Notes: a model not told the origin generated them from the letters alone. A stretch of 64,000 nucleotides of DNA from Enterococcus_K sp051713825 (GCF_051713825.1 NZ_JBIOQR010000001.1:2108001-2172000), one strand, 5' to 3'; numbered from the stretch's first letter, positions 42,409 through 53,209 are shown. Made by a program: numbers and translations.

Positions 42409-42594
42409 GTCGTCTTTTTTCACTCTGTATCGCAAGCTATTGATATATATTGCGGATACCGTTACATAGATACCCATTGCAAAAATAAGCGCTTGTGTAT
42501 TCAAAAAATTTGATGCTGCAACACCAACTAAAAAATAGGTCATTGCGAGAAAAATGTTCTTTTCTAGGAACTTGCTAAACGTTACGTGCTTCAT
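42367..42594 (-). CDS. Small phage membrane protein
   Basis: 75 residues with two hydrophobic segments (about 14-29 and 35-52) and a basic, lysine-rich tail. Family not recognised. The ATG overlaps the stop of the preceding 46-residue gene by four bases (ATGA), so the two are coupled. A possible antisense RNA covers its 3' end. Last gene before the ISLre2 junction. Confidence 0.6.
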   Translation of the reverse strand: MKHVTFSKFLEKNIFLAMTYFLVGVAASNFLNTQALIFAMGIYVTVSAIYINSLRYRVKKDDKKATQPASIKSQK

Positions 42595-42731
42595 TTGATT
42601 CCCAACCTTTCTTTCTGTTGTTTGATGTATTTCAACGCTTTTCTAACTGGTTCAGGCTTATCATTTTCTTTGTGCCATTCGACAGTCATTGTTTTGTGTG
42701 CTTCTAATATTGAATCGGTCATGCTATTCAT
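42591..42731 (-). CDS. Small phage protein
   Basis: 46 residues (MNSMTDSILEAHKTMTVEWH..), charged and helical, no recognised family. GAAAGG directly precedes the chosen ATG; a longer reading from 42797 has no ribosome site. Four-base overlap with the following gene. Typical of short early phage genes. Confidence 0.55.
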   Translation of the reverse strand: MNSMTDSILEAHKTMTVEWHKENDKPEPVRKALKYIKQQKERLGIK

Positions 42732-42798
42732 CCTTTCGTTTGGTATAATTTCCTTATCAGCAACGGGCGCTGAAATAATTAATAGGGAGTTAATCACT

Positions 42799-43404
42799 TT
42801 GTTTGATAATTCAATTGATATTGACTGGATTAGTGTGTCTACTTTTTTTAAAGAGTTCTTTTTACCAATAATTTCTTTAGTATTTTCTACCTTTGCTTTC
42901 TATATTTCCTTCAGAGATAGGCAATCAAAAAAACGTAATCTATCAATTTTACCTATTACTGATATTGAAGAATGGATTGTAGATAGAGAATCTAGCAAGA
43001 TTCCTGACATTTATCATCAACTTCCGTTACGATGTATGTTCGAAGTACTACTTACCAACAATAGTTCTCTGCCTATTACGATTATAGAATTTCATTTAAG
43101 TGATGATCCAAGCATTGTATTTAATCGTTACGTTGAACCTGGAATAACCTATAATGTACAAATAGTAGAAAATGAGCTAATCAAACTAGGAGAGTATGCC
43201 TCAAAGGCTAAAACTTTTGCTGAAGGAGATATTCTTAAAATGCCTTTCACGATAAAACCATATGAAGCAGCTATAACAGGCATCATATTTGGCTATACTG
43301 ATACTATTGTTGGTAGTCAGACGCTCCTTGTAAGAACATCTCGTGGTGATTTGGAGCAGAAAATACAAGTTTCGAAACAAGTAGGTCCGAAAAGCCGTCT
43401 TTAG
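42799..43404 (+). CDS. Hypothetical membrane-anchored protein
   Basis: About 201 residues from the TTG at 42799, which follows AGGGAG; upstream in-frame ATGs overlap the opposing gene. One hydrophobic helix (about residues 15-35) is followed by a soluble domain with beta-strand character (RCMFEVLLTNNSSLPITIIEF, DILKMPFTIKPYEAAITGIIFGY). This resembles membrane-anchored Ig-like domains, but I do not recognise the family. It lies opposite to the early phage operon, so it may be an inserted accessory (moron) gene. Confidence 0.6.
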   Translation: MFDNSIDIDWISVSTFFKEFFLPIISLVFSTFAFYISFRDRQSKKRNLSILPITDIEEWIVDRESSKIPDIYHQLPLRCMFEVLLTNNSSLPITIIEFHLSDDPSIVFNRYVEPGITYNVQIVENELIKLGEYASKAKTFAEGDILKMPFTIKPYEAAITGIIFGYTDTIVGSQTLLVRTSRGDLEQKIQVSKQVGPKSRL

Positions 43405-43531
43405 ATTTTCCTTCCCCTACAATTTTTATTGATGCTGGAAATATATTTCCGTTTTCTATAAATGTTTTTACTACCCAATCAAAAGCTTCTTTCAATTCTT
43501 GTTCAGAAACTGCAGGGAGCTTTTTTTTCAT
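43304..43531 (-). CDS. Small phage protein, possibly 3'-truncated
   Basis: 75 residues (MKKKLPAVSEQELKEAFDWVV..). GAAGGAAG precedes the ATG. The first 50 residues look like a small soluble phage protein. The last 33 codons overlap the 3' end of the convergent gene ending at 43404, suggesting the original end was replaced when that gene arrived. Confidence 0.45.
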   Translation of the reverse strand: MKKKLPAVSEQELKEAFDWVVKTFIENGNIFPASIKIVGEGKSKDGFSDLLVSKLVFSAPNHHEMFLQGASDYQQ

Positions 43532-43610
43532 CTTTTTTTCTTCCTTTCTTTGCTATATTTCTATATCTTTATACCTTTCATCTATTATTGATTAAAGAAA
43601 TCATAGATTT

Positions 43611-43769
43611 TCAAAAATATACTATTAAGTAGAATGTATATAAAATAATCAATAATATATTGAAGATGAGTCCATATTTATTCTTGTACTTCCATACAAC
43701 AAAACATGCTGTAAATAACATTGCATAGCAGACTAAAGATAAAACAATATATATAAATACATCCGACAT
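43611..43769 (-). CDS. Small membrane protein
   Basis: 52 residues, two hydrophobic helices separated by a basic turn (VVWKYKNKYG). GGGAGGGAGA lies just before the ATG at 43769, and the gene follows rha by 13 bases. No family recognised. Confidence 0.6.
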   Translation of the reverse strand: MSDVFIYIVLSLVCYAMLFTACFVVWKYKNKYGLIFNILLIILYTFYLIVYF

Positions 43770-43782
43770 TATTCTCCCTCCC

Positions 43783-44475
43783 TTATGCGATATCCCCGAA
43801 TTCAACCTGTTTAATACGCTCTTTAGTGACCGATGACGGCTCCCAGTGAGCGATAAACTCCAACACTTTTAAAAAGTCCTTATCTTTGATACGTCCTCTG
43901 TTGGGCACGTTAAACAGTCGTTTAATGCTTGACCCCAAATCTTGGAACAGCATGCCTTTTGATTCTTGTCCAAGATGTTGATCTCGACAGATGCTATATA
44001 CTTTCTTTTTGACATAGGAATCGATAGTCCCTTTGTCCTCAGTCGTGATAAGCTTGTTCTCTTCGATTTCTTTAAGGCGGTAGTCAATCTCGTCAACACG
44101 TTGATTTGTTTCTTCGCTTGCTGCAAGTGCTAGTTTTGCCAAGCATCGTGGTGTGGTGTCAATCTGTACTTGCTGTTTGATGTGATTTTCCATTTGGTTA
44201 AATCTGCTTACATATTTTGCTGTAAACTGTACCCCTTTTGCTCCAGTTAGCTTATTTGATACCATTTCACAACCTTGTTTAGTTAAAAGGTAATTTGGTC
44301 TATCTTGATTATTTGAATCTTTGTAAGTTGACTCGATGAAGAAGTCGCCCGAGGGAATTTCCCCTTCGGCTAAATAGCCAATATAAATTCGTATAGATTT
44401 CATTAATTCACCATTTGAAGTCCCAATCATTTCTGCTACTTCGTTGCTTGTTAGAGTTCTATCTAATTCATTCAT
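43783..44475 (-). CDS. Phage Rha-type regulator with ORF6C domain
   Basis: 230 residues. The N-terminal half (LTSNEVAEMIGTSNGELMKSIRIY, FFIESTYKDSNNQDRPNYLLTKQGCEMV, FTAKYVSRFNQME) is the Rha domain; the C-terminal half (TIDSYVKKKVYSICRDQHLG, LGSSIKRLFNVPNRGRIKDKDF, FIAHW) is the ORF6C domain. Such proteins act in phage early regulation or antirepression. It overlaps the DUF771 gene by four bases. Confidence 0.9.
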   Translation of the reverse strand: MNELDRTLTSNEVAEMIGTSNGELMKSIRIYIGYLAEGEIPSGDFFIESTYKDSNNQDRPNYLLTKQGCEMVSNKLTGAKGVQFTAKYVSRFNQMENHIKQQVQIDTTPRCLAKLALAASEETNQRVDEIDYRLKEIEENKLITTEDKGTIDSYVKKKVYSICRDQHLGQESKGMLFQDLGSSIKRLFNVPNRGRIKDKDFLKVLEFIAHWEPSSVTKERIKQVEFGDIA

Positions 44476-44852
44476 CTGCTTTCCTCCTTAATTTTTCCAA
44501 CTTCTAACCGTTCATTAGTTCTATATCTGTAAACCCTATTGAAATTCGTCTCTAACCAATTTTCTGTTGCTAATTTTAAAAATTTCCAAGGGTCACCTTT
44601 GCAATCCGGATAGTGTACAAATCCACCGTTCTCGACATCTAATTCATCTCTAAATGGTTTAAGTATCATGTCATCTAAGACTTCCTTTTTAGTAATCCCG
44701 GTTTTACTTTTAAACCAGTTAAAGTCCTTCCATTCACCTCTTCCTATCGCATCATTCAAATTGTCCCATTCTGACTTTTGAACAAGTATTGTTCCTGGTG
44801 GCAAATAAAATTCTATCTCAGTTTTTGCTTTAATCGGTTGTGACAAGTTCAT
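44472..44852 (-). CDS. DUF771 family phage protein
   Basis: 126 residues. The spacing of aromatic and charged residues (EWDNLNDAIGRGEWKDFNWFKSKTGITKKEVL) and its place between the Cro-like and Rha genes match the DUF771 proteins of Gram-positive phages, thought to bind DNA. Start and stop overlap or nearly touch both neighbours, so the operon is compact. Confidence 0.8.
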   Translation of the reverse strand: MNLSQPIKAKTEIEFYLPPGTILVQKSEWDNLNDAIGRGEWKDFNWFKSKTGITKKEVLDDMILKPFRDELDVENGGFVHYPDCKGDPWKFLKLATENWLETNFNRVYRYRTNERLEVGKIKEESR

Positions 44853-44858
44853 CCCCTC

Positions 44859-45050
44859 CTAACGAATTTTGTAACGTTCAATGATTGCGGTTAACGTTTC
44901 ATGAGCTTTCTTACTCTGATTTTTTCCTGATAAGTAACCATTCAAGTCTTGTTTCGGAATATCAAAGTAAGTGGCTACAGTGACAAGTGAAATACCTTTA
45001 TCATCGAAATAATCTCTAATTTTATTTCTGCCAACTGTTGTATCTGGCAT
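44859..45050 (-). CDS. Cro-like phage regulator
   Basis: 63 residues with a helix-turn-helix-like stretch (LVTVATYFDIPKQDLNGYLSG). It is the first gene of the leftward early operon, divergent from the CI-like gene across two identical operator palindromes, the position of cro. GGAGGG precedes the ATG. Confidence 0.7.
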   Translation of the reverse strand: MPDTTVGRNKIRDYFDDKGISLVTVATYFDIPKQDLNGYLSGKNQSKKAHETLTAIIERYKIR

Positions 45051-45120
45051 GGTGTTCCCTCCTTCTAAATTATTTTGTAAGCTAAAATGATAGAAATTTG
45101 TGTAAACTATTTACATTAAT

Positions 45121-45134
45121 TACACTATAGTGTA
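45121..45134. promoter_or_regulatory. Phage operator palindrome 1
   Basis: TACACTATAGTGTA is a perfect 14-base palindrome. It recurs exactly at 45261-45274, and a half-copy (TACACTA) lies at 45294-45300. A TATAAT at 45138-45143 lies four bases to its right. This is the expected layout of CI/Cro operators. Confidence 0.8.
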
Positions 45135-45260
45135 GTATATAATCATAGTTAAATAAGCCTATGAAACTCCTATTAATCGCAGTCGGTCGCCAAACTTATG
45201 CTTTAAAGGATGTGTTTTTAGTTTGCTTTTTTTCTATCAAATTAACTTACAACAACAATA

Positions 45261-45274
45261 TACACTATAGTGTA
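45261..45274. promoter_or_regulatory. Phage operator palindrome 2
   Basis: Exact second copy of TACACTATAGTGTA, about 65 bases before the repressor start and 140 bases from copy 1, wide enough for looping between bound repressors. Confidence 0.8.
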
Positions 45275-45339
45275 ACTTATATAAAGATAAAACTACACTA
45301 TTTTATTGTTTTTTGCAAGATATTAAGGAGAATGCTGTT

Positions 45340-45705
45340 ATGTCAGTATTTGAAAGGATTAAATTTCTTACAAAGCAACGTTCGAAAACTATGAAGCAAG
45401 TAACTAGTGATTTAGGTTACAGTGAAAACTATTTTTATAGTTTAAAAAGTGGAAAACAACCATCTGCAGATAAACTAAACGAGCTAGCAGAATATTTTAA
45501 TGTCAGTGTTGATTATCTTCTAGGACGTACTGACAATCCGAACATGACGAATGCTGAAGAAGTTCCAATGTCTAAGCAAGTAATAATGCGCATGGATACT
45601 GACGGATTGTCTGAACAAGAACTAGATGAAATTGAAAGTGAAATGGAACGATTTTTCGCTTGGCGTTTAGAAGAAATCAAACGTGAACGAGAAGAAAATA
45701 AGTAA
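45340..45705 (+). CDS. CI-like phage repressor (XRE helix-turn-helix)
   Basis: 121 residues. The XRE domain (VFERIKFLTKQRSKTMKQVTSDLGYSENYFYSLKSGKQPSADKLNELAEYFNVSVDYLLGRTD) covers the first 70; the tail is acidic and helical, without a self-cleaving peptidase. That fits repressors removed by a separate ImmA protease, encoded 14 bases downstream. The ATG at 45340 follows AAGGAG; a longer reading from 45313 is less likely. Confidence 0.9.
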   Translation: MSVFERIKFLTKQRSKTMKQVTSDLGYSENYFYSLKSGKQPSADKLNELAEYFNVSVDYLLGRTDNPNMTNAEEVPMSKQVIMRMDTDGLSEQELDEIESEMERFFAWRLEEIKREREENK

Positions 45706-45719
45706 GGTGGGCTATTTTT

Positions 45720-46394
45720 ATGTCAGTTGAGTTAGAGGAATATTTGGAATTCTCAAGTAAAATAAACGAATACATATCAGCGTATATGTTTGGTGTAGAT
45801 ATGAGCTTGAAGGAATATAACTTCAACTACTTGTGGGAAGATATTATAGCAAAAGGAATTACAATACGCCCCTTTCCTTTTGAGAAAGCGGCTAGAAGAT
45901 CAATATCTGGAATGATTGTCAAAGATACAAATGAGGTTACATTAGCATTTAATGCTAATATGCCAGCCAAAAGAAAAAATTTCACGATATCACATGAGCT
46001 AATACATTTCTTGTATCACCTAAATGATTCAAACAAAATTTTCACAGATACAAAAGAAACATTAAATTATAACCTAGCAGACTTGCTTCCTGAGTTTCAG
46101 GCTAACATAGGTGCATCTGCAATTCTTTTACCAGACGCTGTATTTATCAATGAATTAAAAGAAGGTACTAATCCAGCTCGGATATCTAGTACGTATGGGA
46201 TATCACAAAATGCCATCTATATCAGACTCGTGCAGTTAATGCAATCTAATTTTGAAGCATCTTTTAACGCTGCCTCTATTACAGCCAATAAAATTATGCG
46301 AGGGAATTACTCGAATGTTGAAAAAAATCTAGGAAAGAATTTAGAACAAAAGATAATGTATCATAATCCTTTTTACGAAGCATTGTGTTTATAA
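45720..46394 (+). CDS. ImmA/IrrE-type metallopeptidase
   Basis: 224 residues. The zinc site HELIH (92-96) with the downstream EFQANIGASAILLP acidic ligand region defines the family, which cleaves the partner XRE repressor to induce the phage or element. The ATG follows AAGGTGG; the gene is co-transcribed with the repressor. Confidence 0.92.
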   Translation: MSVELEEYLEFSSKINEYISAYMFGVDMSLKEYNFNYLWEDIIAKGITIRPFPFEKAARRSISGMIVKDTNEVTLAFNANMPAKRKNFTISHELIHFLYHLNDSNKIFTDTKETLNYNLADLLPEFQANIGASAILLPDAVFINELKEGTNPARISSTYGISQNAIYIRLVQLMQSNFEASFNAASITANKIMRGNYSNVEKNLGKNLEQKIMYHNPFYEALCL

Positions 46395-46416
46395 AGTTCA
46401 TACAGGGAGTGATTTA

Positions 46417-46806
46417 ATGAACCATGTTATTAAGTACAAAAAATCTATACTAATTTCATTAGGCATTCTACTGGTTATAATCATTATATCTGCCTATTTC
46501 TATTATCACGGAAGAACTTCTAAACAAAACTTGCAAAACTTAGATGCTGGAATAACACAAGAAAAGGTCATAGAATACGTCGGAAACCCTAAAGATAAAA
46601 CTATTGACAATAACGAAATACTAAATTGGGCTCCAGAATCACTAGTAAAAAATGAAGACAAGTACGCTCCACTAGAAATGTATGTTTATAACTATGAAGA
46701 TGGTGAGGCAAGATTATTCTTTTCCAAAGGCTTTTTAATATACAAAGAACTTTTAAGGCTGAATATGAGTGATGATGAATATTTTGATATGTACAAACTA
46801 AAATAA
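46417..46806 (+). CDS. Membrane-anchored protein with SmpA/BamE-like domain
   Basis: 129 residues: one N-terminal membrane helix (about 10-29) and an outside domain whose AGITQEKVIEYVGNPKDKT resembles the SmpA/OmlA fold. It lies between immA and a lipoprotein gene in the region where temperate phages carry host-changing genes such as superinfection-exclusion proteins; that role is inferred. Confidence 0.6.
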   Translation: MNHVIKYKKSILISLGILLVIIIISAYFYYHGRTSKQNLQNLDAGITQEKVIEYVGNPKDKTIDNNEILNWAPESLVKNEDKYAPLEMYVYNYEDGEARLFFSKGFLIYKELLRLNMSDDEYFDMYKLK

Positions 46807-46834
46807 TACATGAAGAAACGGAAGGTTAAAAAAA

Positions 46835-47380
46835 ATGAAAAAAATTACATTAGGGTTAATTATACTATTCTCAGCTGTTAGTTTAGTAGGGTGTGGAAAT
46901 GATTCTAAAACGGAATCCAAGATCTCTTCTCAAGATACCACAATAAGCAGTACTAGTGAAGAATTAAAAGAAGAAAACTCCATTGAGACTGCTGAAACTT
47001 CAAGTAACATTGAAGATTATATCCTTTCTACAGCTCAAGAAGTTCCATTAGGAGAAGGGGTAATTTTTGATTCAGGTCATGAAGTGTATGTAAAGAGTAT
47101 TAAAATAACTGATGAAGAACCTAATATAACCGAAACTATTAAAAATAACTTTGTGCGAGTTGATTTTTCTTTTAAAAACGGTGAAACTAAGGCAATCACT
47201 TTTGCTGGTCCAAACGTAAAAATGTACAATTCAGATGGTACTGAAGCGAAGCTTAGTTCAAAAAATTTTATATATGAGGAGATTGAATCTGGTGAAACCA
47301 AACAGTTTTCGGCATATTTTGATGCTAAAGACGGTCCTTATAAAGTAGCAGTTGGAAGATTTTACTGGGAATCTAAATAA
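46835..47380 (+). CDS. Lipoprotein with DUF4352-like domain
   Basis: 181 residues. The signal ends in VSLVGC with Cys20 as lipid site; a Ser/Thr/Glu-rich linker is followed by an immunoglobulin-like domain (YVKSIKITDEE, FVRVDFSFKNGETKAITF, VKMYNSDGTEAKL, SGETKQFSAYFDAKDG) typical of DUF4352/DUF5067 proteins. Phage-borne surface lipoproteins of this type can block DNA entry by related phages; not shown here. Confidence 0.75.
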   Translation: MKKITLGLIILFSAVSLVGCGNDSKTESKISSQDTTISSTSEELKEENSIETAETSSNIEDYILSTAQEVPLGEGVIFDSGHEVYVKSIKITDEEPNITETIKNNFVRVDFSFKNGETKAITFAGPNVKMYNSDGTEAKLSSKNFIYEEIESGETKQFSAYFDAKDGPYKVAVGRFYWESK

Positions 47381-47385
47381 TAGAA

Positions 47386-47427
47386 CATAAAAAAAACACA
47401 TCCCCTACCGACCAAAGCGAGGATGTG
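47386..47427. terminator. Hairpin between lipoprotein and integrase genes
   Basis: CACATCC (47397-47403) pairs with GGATGTG (47421-47427). The A-run at 47388-47396 would serve as a T-run on the minus strand, so it stops leftward transcription best. Confidence 0.45.
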
Positions 47428-47497
47428 CAAAGCATAAATAAGCTTATTGTTTATTTAGTTACGTCTATTGTATCATAAACAAAAGGAATGATGAATA

Positions 47498-48631
47498 ATG
47501 GCAAGCTATAAAAAACTAAAAACTGGATGGCAATACCGCATATCTTATAAGAATGAAGCCGGAAAATATGCAACAAAAAGTGAAAATGGTTTTAAGACCC
47601 AATCGGCAGCCAAAGCAGTTGCTGAACCCTTAGAACTAATGCTAAGATCTGGACGTCACAATATGGATGCAGCTAAAATTCCTTTTGTTGACTATTTTTG
47701 GAGATGGTTTGAATTATACAAGAAAAATTCTGTTTCTGAGAAAACAGCAACCCATTATAAGCAAACAAAAGCTCATATATCAGATTTTTTTGGTAAAGTC
47801 CCTATTGGTGATATCAATGAGGATAACTACCAGTCCTTTATAAATAATTTTGGGCAAACACACGCAAAAGAAACTACAAGCAAGCTAAATACCCACTGTC
47901 GCTCTTGTTTTAAGCGCGCTGTTCGAAAAGGAGCTTTACAATTCGATCCAAGTGAAAATGTTATTGTGATAGGAAACGTCCTACCTAAAGCAGAACAAAC
48001 GAAATTTTTAAATGAAACAGAGTACTTTGCCTTTATCAGAGAAATTTTGAACGGAATAAAAAAATATGACGCATCAAGACATCTCATCATCTTATCGTTA
48101 GCATCCGGCGTTAGATTTTCTGAAGCTGCTGGATTAACCTGGGACAATATAAACTTTGTCAATAACACTATACGTATTGACAAAACTTGGGATTTTTCAA
48201 ATCAACAATTTGCTCCAACAAAAAATGAATCCTCTACACGTACAATTACTCTTGATGATATTACACTAAAACATTTAAAAGAGTATCGGAAAAATCAACT
48301 ACAACATAAACAGCTGAATAATAAGAATAACTTAGTTTTCGTAACTTTAGATGGCACCCCACCCACCAACAATTCTGTAAATAAGGCAATTAAGCGTGCG
48401 CTTGTTCGAGCAGGTATTTCTACAATAATTACGCATCACGGATTAAGACATACTCATGTTTCAATACTAATTCATAAAAGAGTAAATATTAAATATATTT
48501 CACGTAGGGTTGGTCATCAAAATGTAACTACTACTTATGATAAGTATTCACACGTTATTGATGAAATGGAACAAATAGAAAGTTCTCTTGTTTCAGACAT
48601 AATGATTTCTGCATATTCGAATGCAAAATAA
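47498..48631 (+). CDS. int: Phage integrase, tyrosine recombinase
   Basis: 377 residues. An N-terminal arm-binding region (YKKLKTGWQYRISYKNEAGK) and core-binding SAM-like domain (about 60-155) precede the catalytic domain with Arg206 (SGVRFSEAAGL), His314/Arg317 (HHGLRHTH), His340 (VGHQN) and Tyr350 (TYDKYSHV). It would catalyse site-specific integration and excision. Its 3' end faces the 3' end of tRNA-Leu 140 bases away. Apparently complete although most of the prophage is lost. Confidence 0.93.
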   Translation: MASYKKLKTGWQYRISYKNEAGKYATKSENGFKTQSAAKAVAEPLELMLRSGRHNMDAAKIPFVDYFWRWFELYKKNSVSEKTATHYKQTKAHISDFFGKVPIGDINEDNYQSFINNFGQTHAKETTSKLNTHCRSCFKRAVRKGALQFDPSENVIVIGNVLPKAEQTKFLNETEYFAFIREILNGIKKYDASRHLIILSLASGVRFSEAAGLTWDNINFVNNTIRIDKTWDFSNQQFAPTKNESSTRTITLDDITLKHLKEYRKNQLQHKQLNNKNNLVFVTLDGTPPTNNSVNKAIKRALVRAGISTIITHHGLRHTHVSILIHKRVNIKYISRRVGHQNVTTTYDKYSHVIDEMEQIESSLVSDIMISAYSNAK

Positions 48632-48688
48632 ATGCAAAATAATTTGCATTACATGTTTTTTGATGTAATTTCTCATTTCCAAACACAA

Positions 48689-48744
48689 AAAAGAAAAACG
48701 CTGAATCCCTTGCGTACCAACGGTTTCAACGTTTTTCTTTTTTT
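48689..48744. terminator. Bidirectional terminator between integrase and tRNA cluster
   Basis: AAGAAAAACGCTGAA pairs with TTCAACGTTTTTCTT (one G-T pair) and both sides end in T-runs. It ends the tRNA transcript and the integrase transcript. Confidence 0.75.
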
Positions 48745-48772
48745 ACTTGTCGGTAGTCGCAACTACCCCTAA

Positions 48773-48856
48773 TACCGGCGGCCGGGGTCGAACCGGCACG
48801 ATCGTGAGATCACTGGATTTTGAGTCCAGCGCGTCTGCCAATTCCGCCACGCCGGC
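48773..48856 (-). tRNA. tRNA-Leu (CAA)
   Basis: Cloverleaf of 84 bases with long variable arm; anticodon loop CTCAAAA. No CCA encoded. Last tRNA of the cluster. Confidence 0.93.
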
Positions 48857-48876
48857 ATGTTATAAATTTTGTACTA

Positions 48877-48947
<71 letters not shown>

Positions 48948-48968
48948 ATTATTAAATTACTTTTAAAA

Positions 48969-49040
48969 CTGGGGTAGCTGGATTCGAACCAACGCATGAG
49001 GGAGTCAAAGTCCCTTGCCTTACCGCTTGGCTATACCCCA
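48969..49040 (-). tRNA. tRNA-Gln (TTG)
   Basis: 72 bases; anticodon loop CTTTGAC; acceptor TGGGGTA pairs fully with TACCCCA. Confidence 0.93.
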
Positions 49041-49054
49041 ATAAATGAAACAAA

Positions 49055-49128
49055 GGCGACTGATGGGAATCGAACCCACGAATGCCGGAGCCACAATCCG
49101 GTGCGTTAACCACTTCGCCACAGCCGCC
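49055..49128 (-). tRNA. tRNA-His (GTG)
   Basis: 74 bases; anticodon loop TTGTGGC; an encoded extra 5' G pairs with C73, the His identity feature. Confidence 0.93.
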
Positions 49129-49146
49129 ATAACAATATTTAAATGG

Positions 49147-49217
49147 CAGGGGTAGCAGGAATTGAACCCACACTAACGGTTTTGGAGACCGCTGTTCTAC
49201 CTTTAAACTATACCCCT
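49147..49217 (-). tRNA. tRNA-Trp (CCA)
   Basis: 71 bases; anticodon loop CTCCAAA; acceptor AGGGGTA pairs with TACCCCT. Confidence 0.93.
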
Positions 49218-49220
49218 AAA

Positions 49221-49301
49221 TGGAGGAAAGTGGATTCGAACCACTGAACCCTAAGGAACGGATTTACAGTCCGTCGCGTTTAGCCACTTCGCTATTCCTC
49301 C
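49221..49301 (-). tRNA. tRNA-Tyr (GTA)
   Basis: 81 bases with long variable arm; anticodon loop CTGTAAA. Only three bases separate it from tRNA-Trp. Confidence 0.93.
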
Positions 49302-49305
49302 ATAA

Positions 49306-49378
49306 TGGCGCGGGACAGAATCGAACTGCCGACACATGGAGCTTCAATCCATTGCTCTACCAACTGAGCTACCGAGCC
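49306..49378 (-). tRNA. tRNA-Phe (GAA)
   Basis: 73 bases; anticodon loop TTGAAGC. The acceptor stem GGCTCGG/CCGCGCC has one U4-C69 mismatch. Confidence 0.9.
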
Positions 49379-49423
49379 GTATTATGAAAACATATTATTA
49401 TTCAATTTGGTTTTAAAAAATGG

Positions 49424-49496
49424 CGGTTCCGACGGGAATCGAACCCGCGATCTCCTGCGTGACAGGCAGGCATGTTAACCCCTACACCACGGAACC
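49424..49496 (-). tRNA. tRNA-Asp (GTC)
   Basis: 73 bases; anticodon loop CTGTCAC; discriminator G. Confidence 0.93.
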
Positions 49497-49507
49497 AAAT
49501 GATTCTA

Positions 49508-49580
49508 TGGAGGTTAACGGGATCGAACCGCTGACCCTCTGCTTGTAAGGCAGATGCTCTCCCAGCTGAGCTAAACCTCC
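49508..49580 (-). tRNA. tRNA-Val (TAC)
   Basis: 73 bases; anticodon loop CTTACAA; acceptor GGAGGTT pairs with AACCTCC. Confidence 0.93.
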
Positions 49581-49590
49581 AGATTTAAAA

Positions 49591-49662
49591 TGACCCGTAC
49601 GGGATTCGAACCCGTGTTACCGCCGTGAAAGGGCGGTGTCTTAACCGCTTGACCAACGGGCC
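49591..49662 (-). tRNA. tRNA-Glu (TTC)
   Basis: 72 bases; anticodon loop CTTTCAC; one G-U pair in the acceptor stem. Confidence 0.93.
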
Positions 49663-49675
49663 TTGAGATTTATTA

Positions 49676-49764
49676 CGGAGAGTAAGGGATTCGAACCCTT
49701 GAGACAGTGTAAACCATCTACATGATTTCCAATCATGCTCCTTCGGCCTCTCGGACAACTCTCC
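49676..49764 (-). tRNA. tRNA-Ser (GGA)
   Basis: 89 bases with long variable arm; anticodon loop TTGGAAA; discriminator G. Confidence 0.93.
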
Positions 49765-49806
49765 AGAGAATAAAAGAAGCTCAATACTCTTTCTCAAAAG
49801 TGAGAA

Positions 49807-49880
49807 CTCCGGCAGTAGGACTCGAACCTACGACATCATGATTAACAGTCATGCGCTACTACCAACTGAGCTATGCCGGA
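49807..49880 (-). tRNA. tRNA-Asn (GTT)
   Basis: 74 bases; anticodon loop CTGTTAA; first tRNA after 5S rRNA. Confidence 0.93.
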
Positions 49881-49888
49881 ATACTACA

Positions 49889-50005
49889 AGCGTGGCGACG
49901 TCCTACTCTCACAAGGGGAAACCCCTCACTACAATCGGCGCTAAGAAGCTTAACTTCTGTGTTCGGCATGGGAACAGGTGTATCCTTCTCGCTATCGCCA
50001 CCACA
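49889..50005 (-). rRNA. rrf: 5S ribosomal RNA
   Basis: About 117 bases on the minus strand, starting TGTGGTGGCGATAGCGAGAA and containing the conserved CCGAACACAGAAGTTAAG region. Ends placed by pairing of the terminal stem. Confidence 0.93.
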
Positions 50006-50101
50006 CTTGGTGAGTCTTATTGAGTTATGCTTTCGCTCACTCAAAACTGGATTTGAAGTATTTTAATTGAAACGCTTCGAGTTCATTCTTTTCTTTTTCT
50101 T

Positions 50102-53014
<2,913 letters not shown>

Positions 53015-53209
53015 TTATCAACCTTACGGTTGGGTTTTGACTCGTTTTCCTAGCGATAGGAACGTAGTCAAGAAAATAAGCAATTGAACTTCTTAAAAAA
53101 CTCATTCAACGCGGTGTTCTCGGTTTGTTTCAATTAATTTTTACTTCAATATCCAGTTTTCAATGAACAAAATAAAATTTAGTTAAACAATCAACGAATT
53201 GATTGTTTA

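Larger units (their letters stand above)
42308..48660. mobile_element. Prophage remnant: lysogeny module only
   Basis: An ordered phage left arm: integrase, two envelope-protein genes, ImmA-like protease and CI-like repressor on one strand, then a divergent early operon (Cro-like, DUF771, Rha/ORF6C, small genes). No replication, packaging, head, tail or lysis gene is present. The early operon points at, and stops at, the ISLre2 end at 42307. The integrase end abuts a tRNA gene cluster, the likely attachment region; no paired att repeat could be found, as the other end is gone. AT content is higher than in neighbouring core genes. Confidence 0.8.

Noticed and set aside
45161..45394. 77-residue reading frame across the phage operator region
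   Set aside because: It covers the operators and the repressor ribosome site and shows no coding character.
48632..48856. tRNA-Leu 3' end as prophage attachment site
   Set aside because: The integrase faces the tRNA but a terminator lies between, and no second copy of the tRNA 3' end or of the terminator core was found near 42308, so att cannot be assigned.
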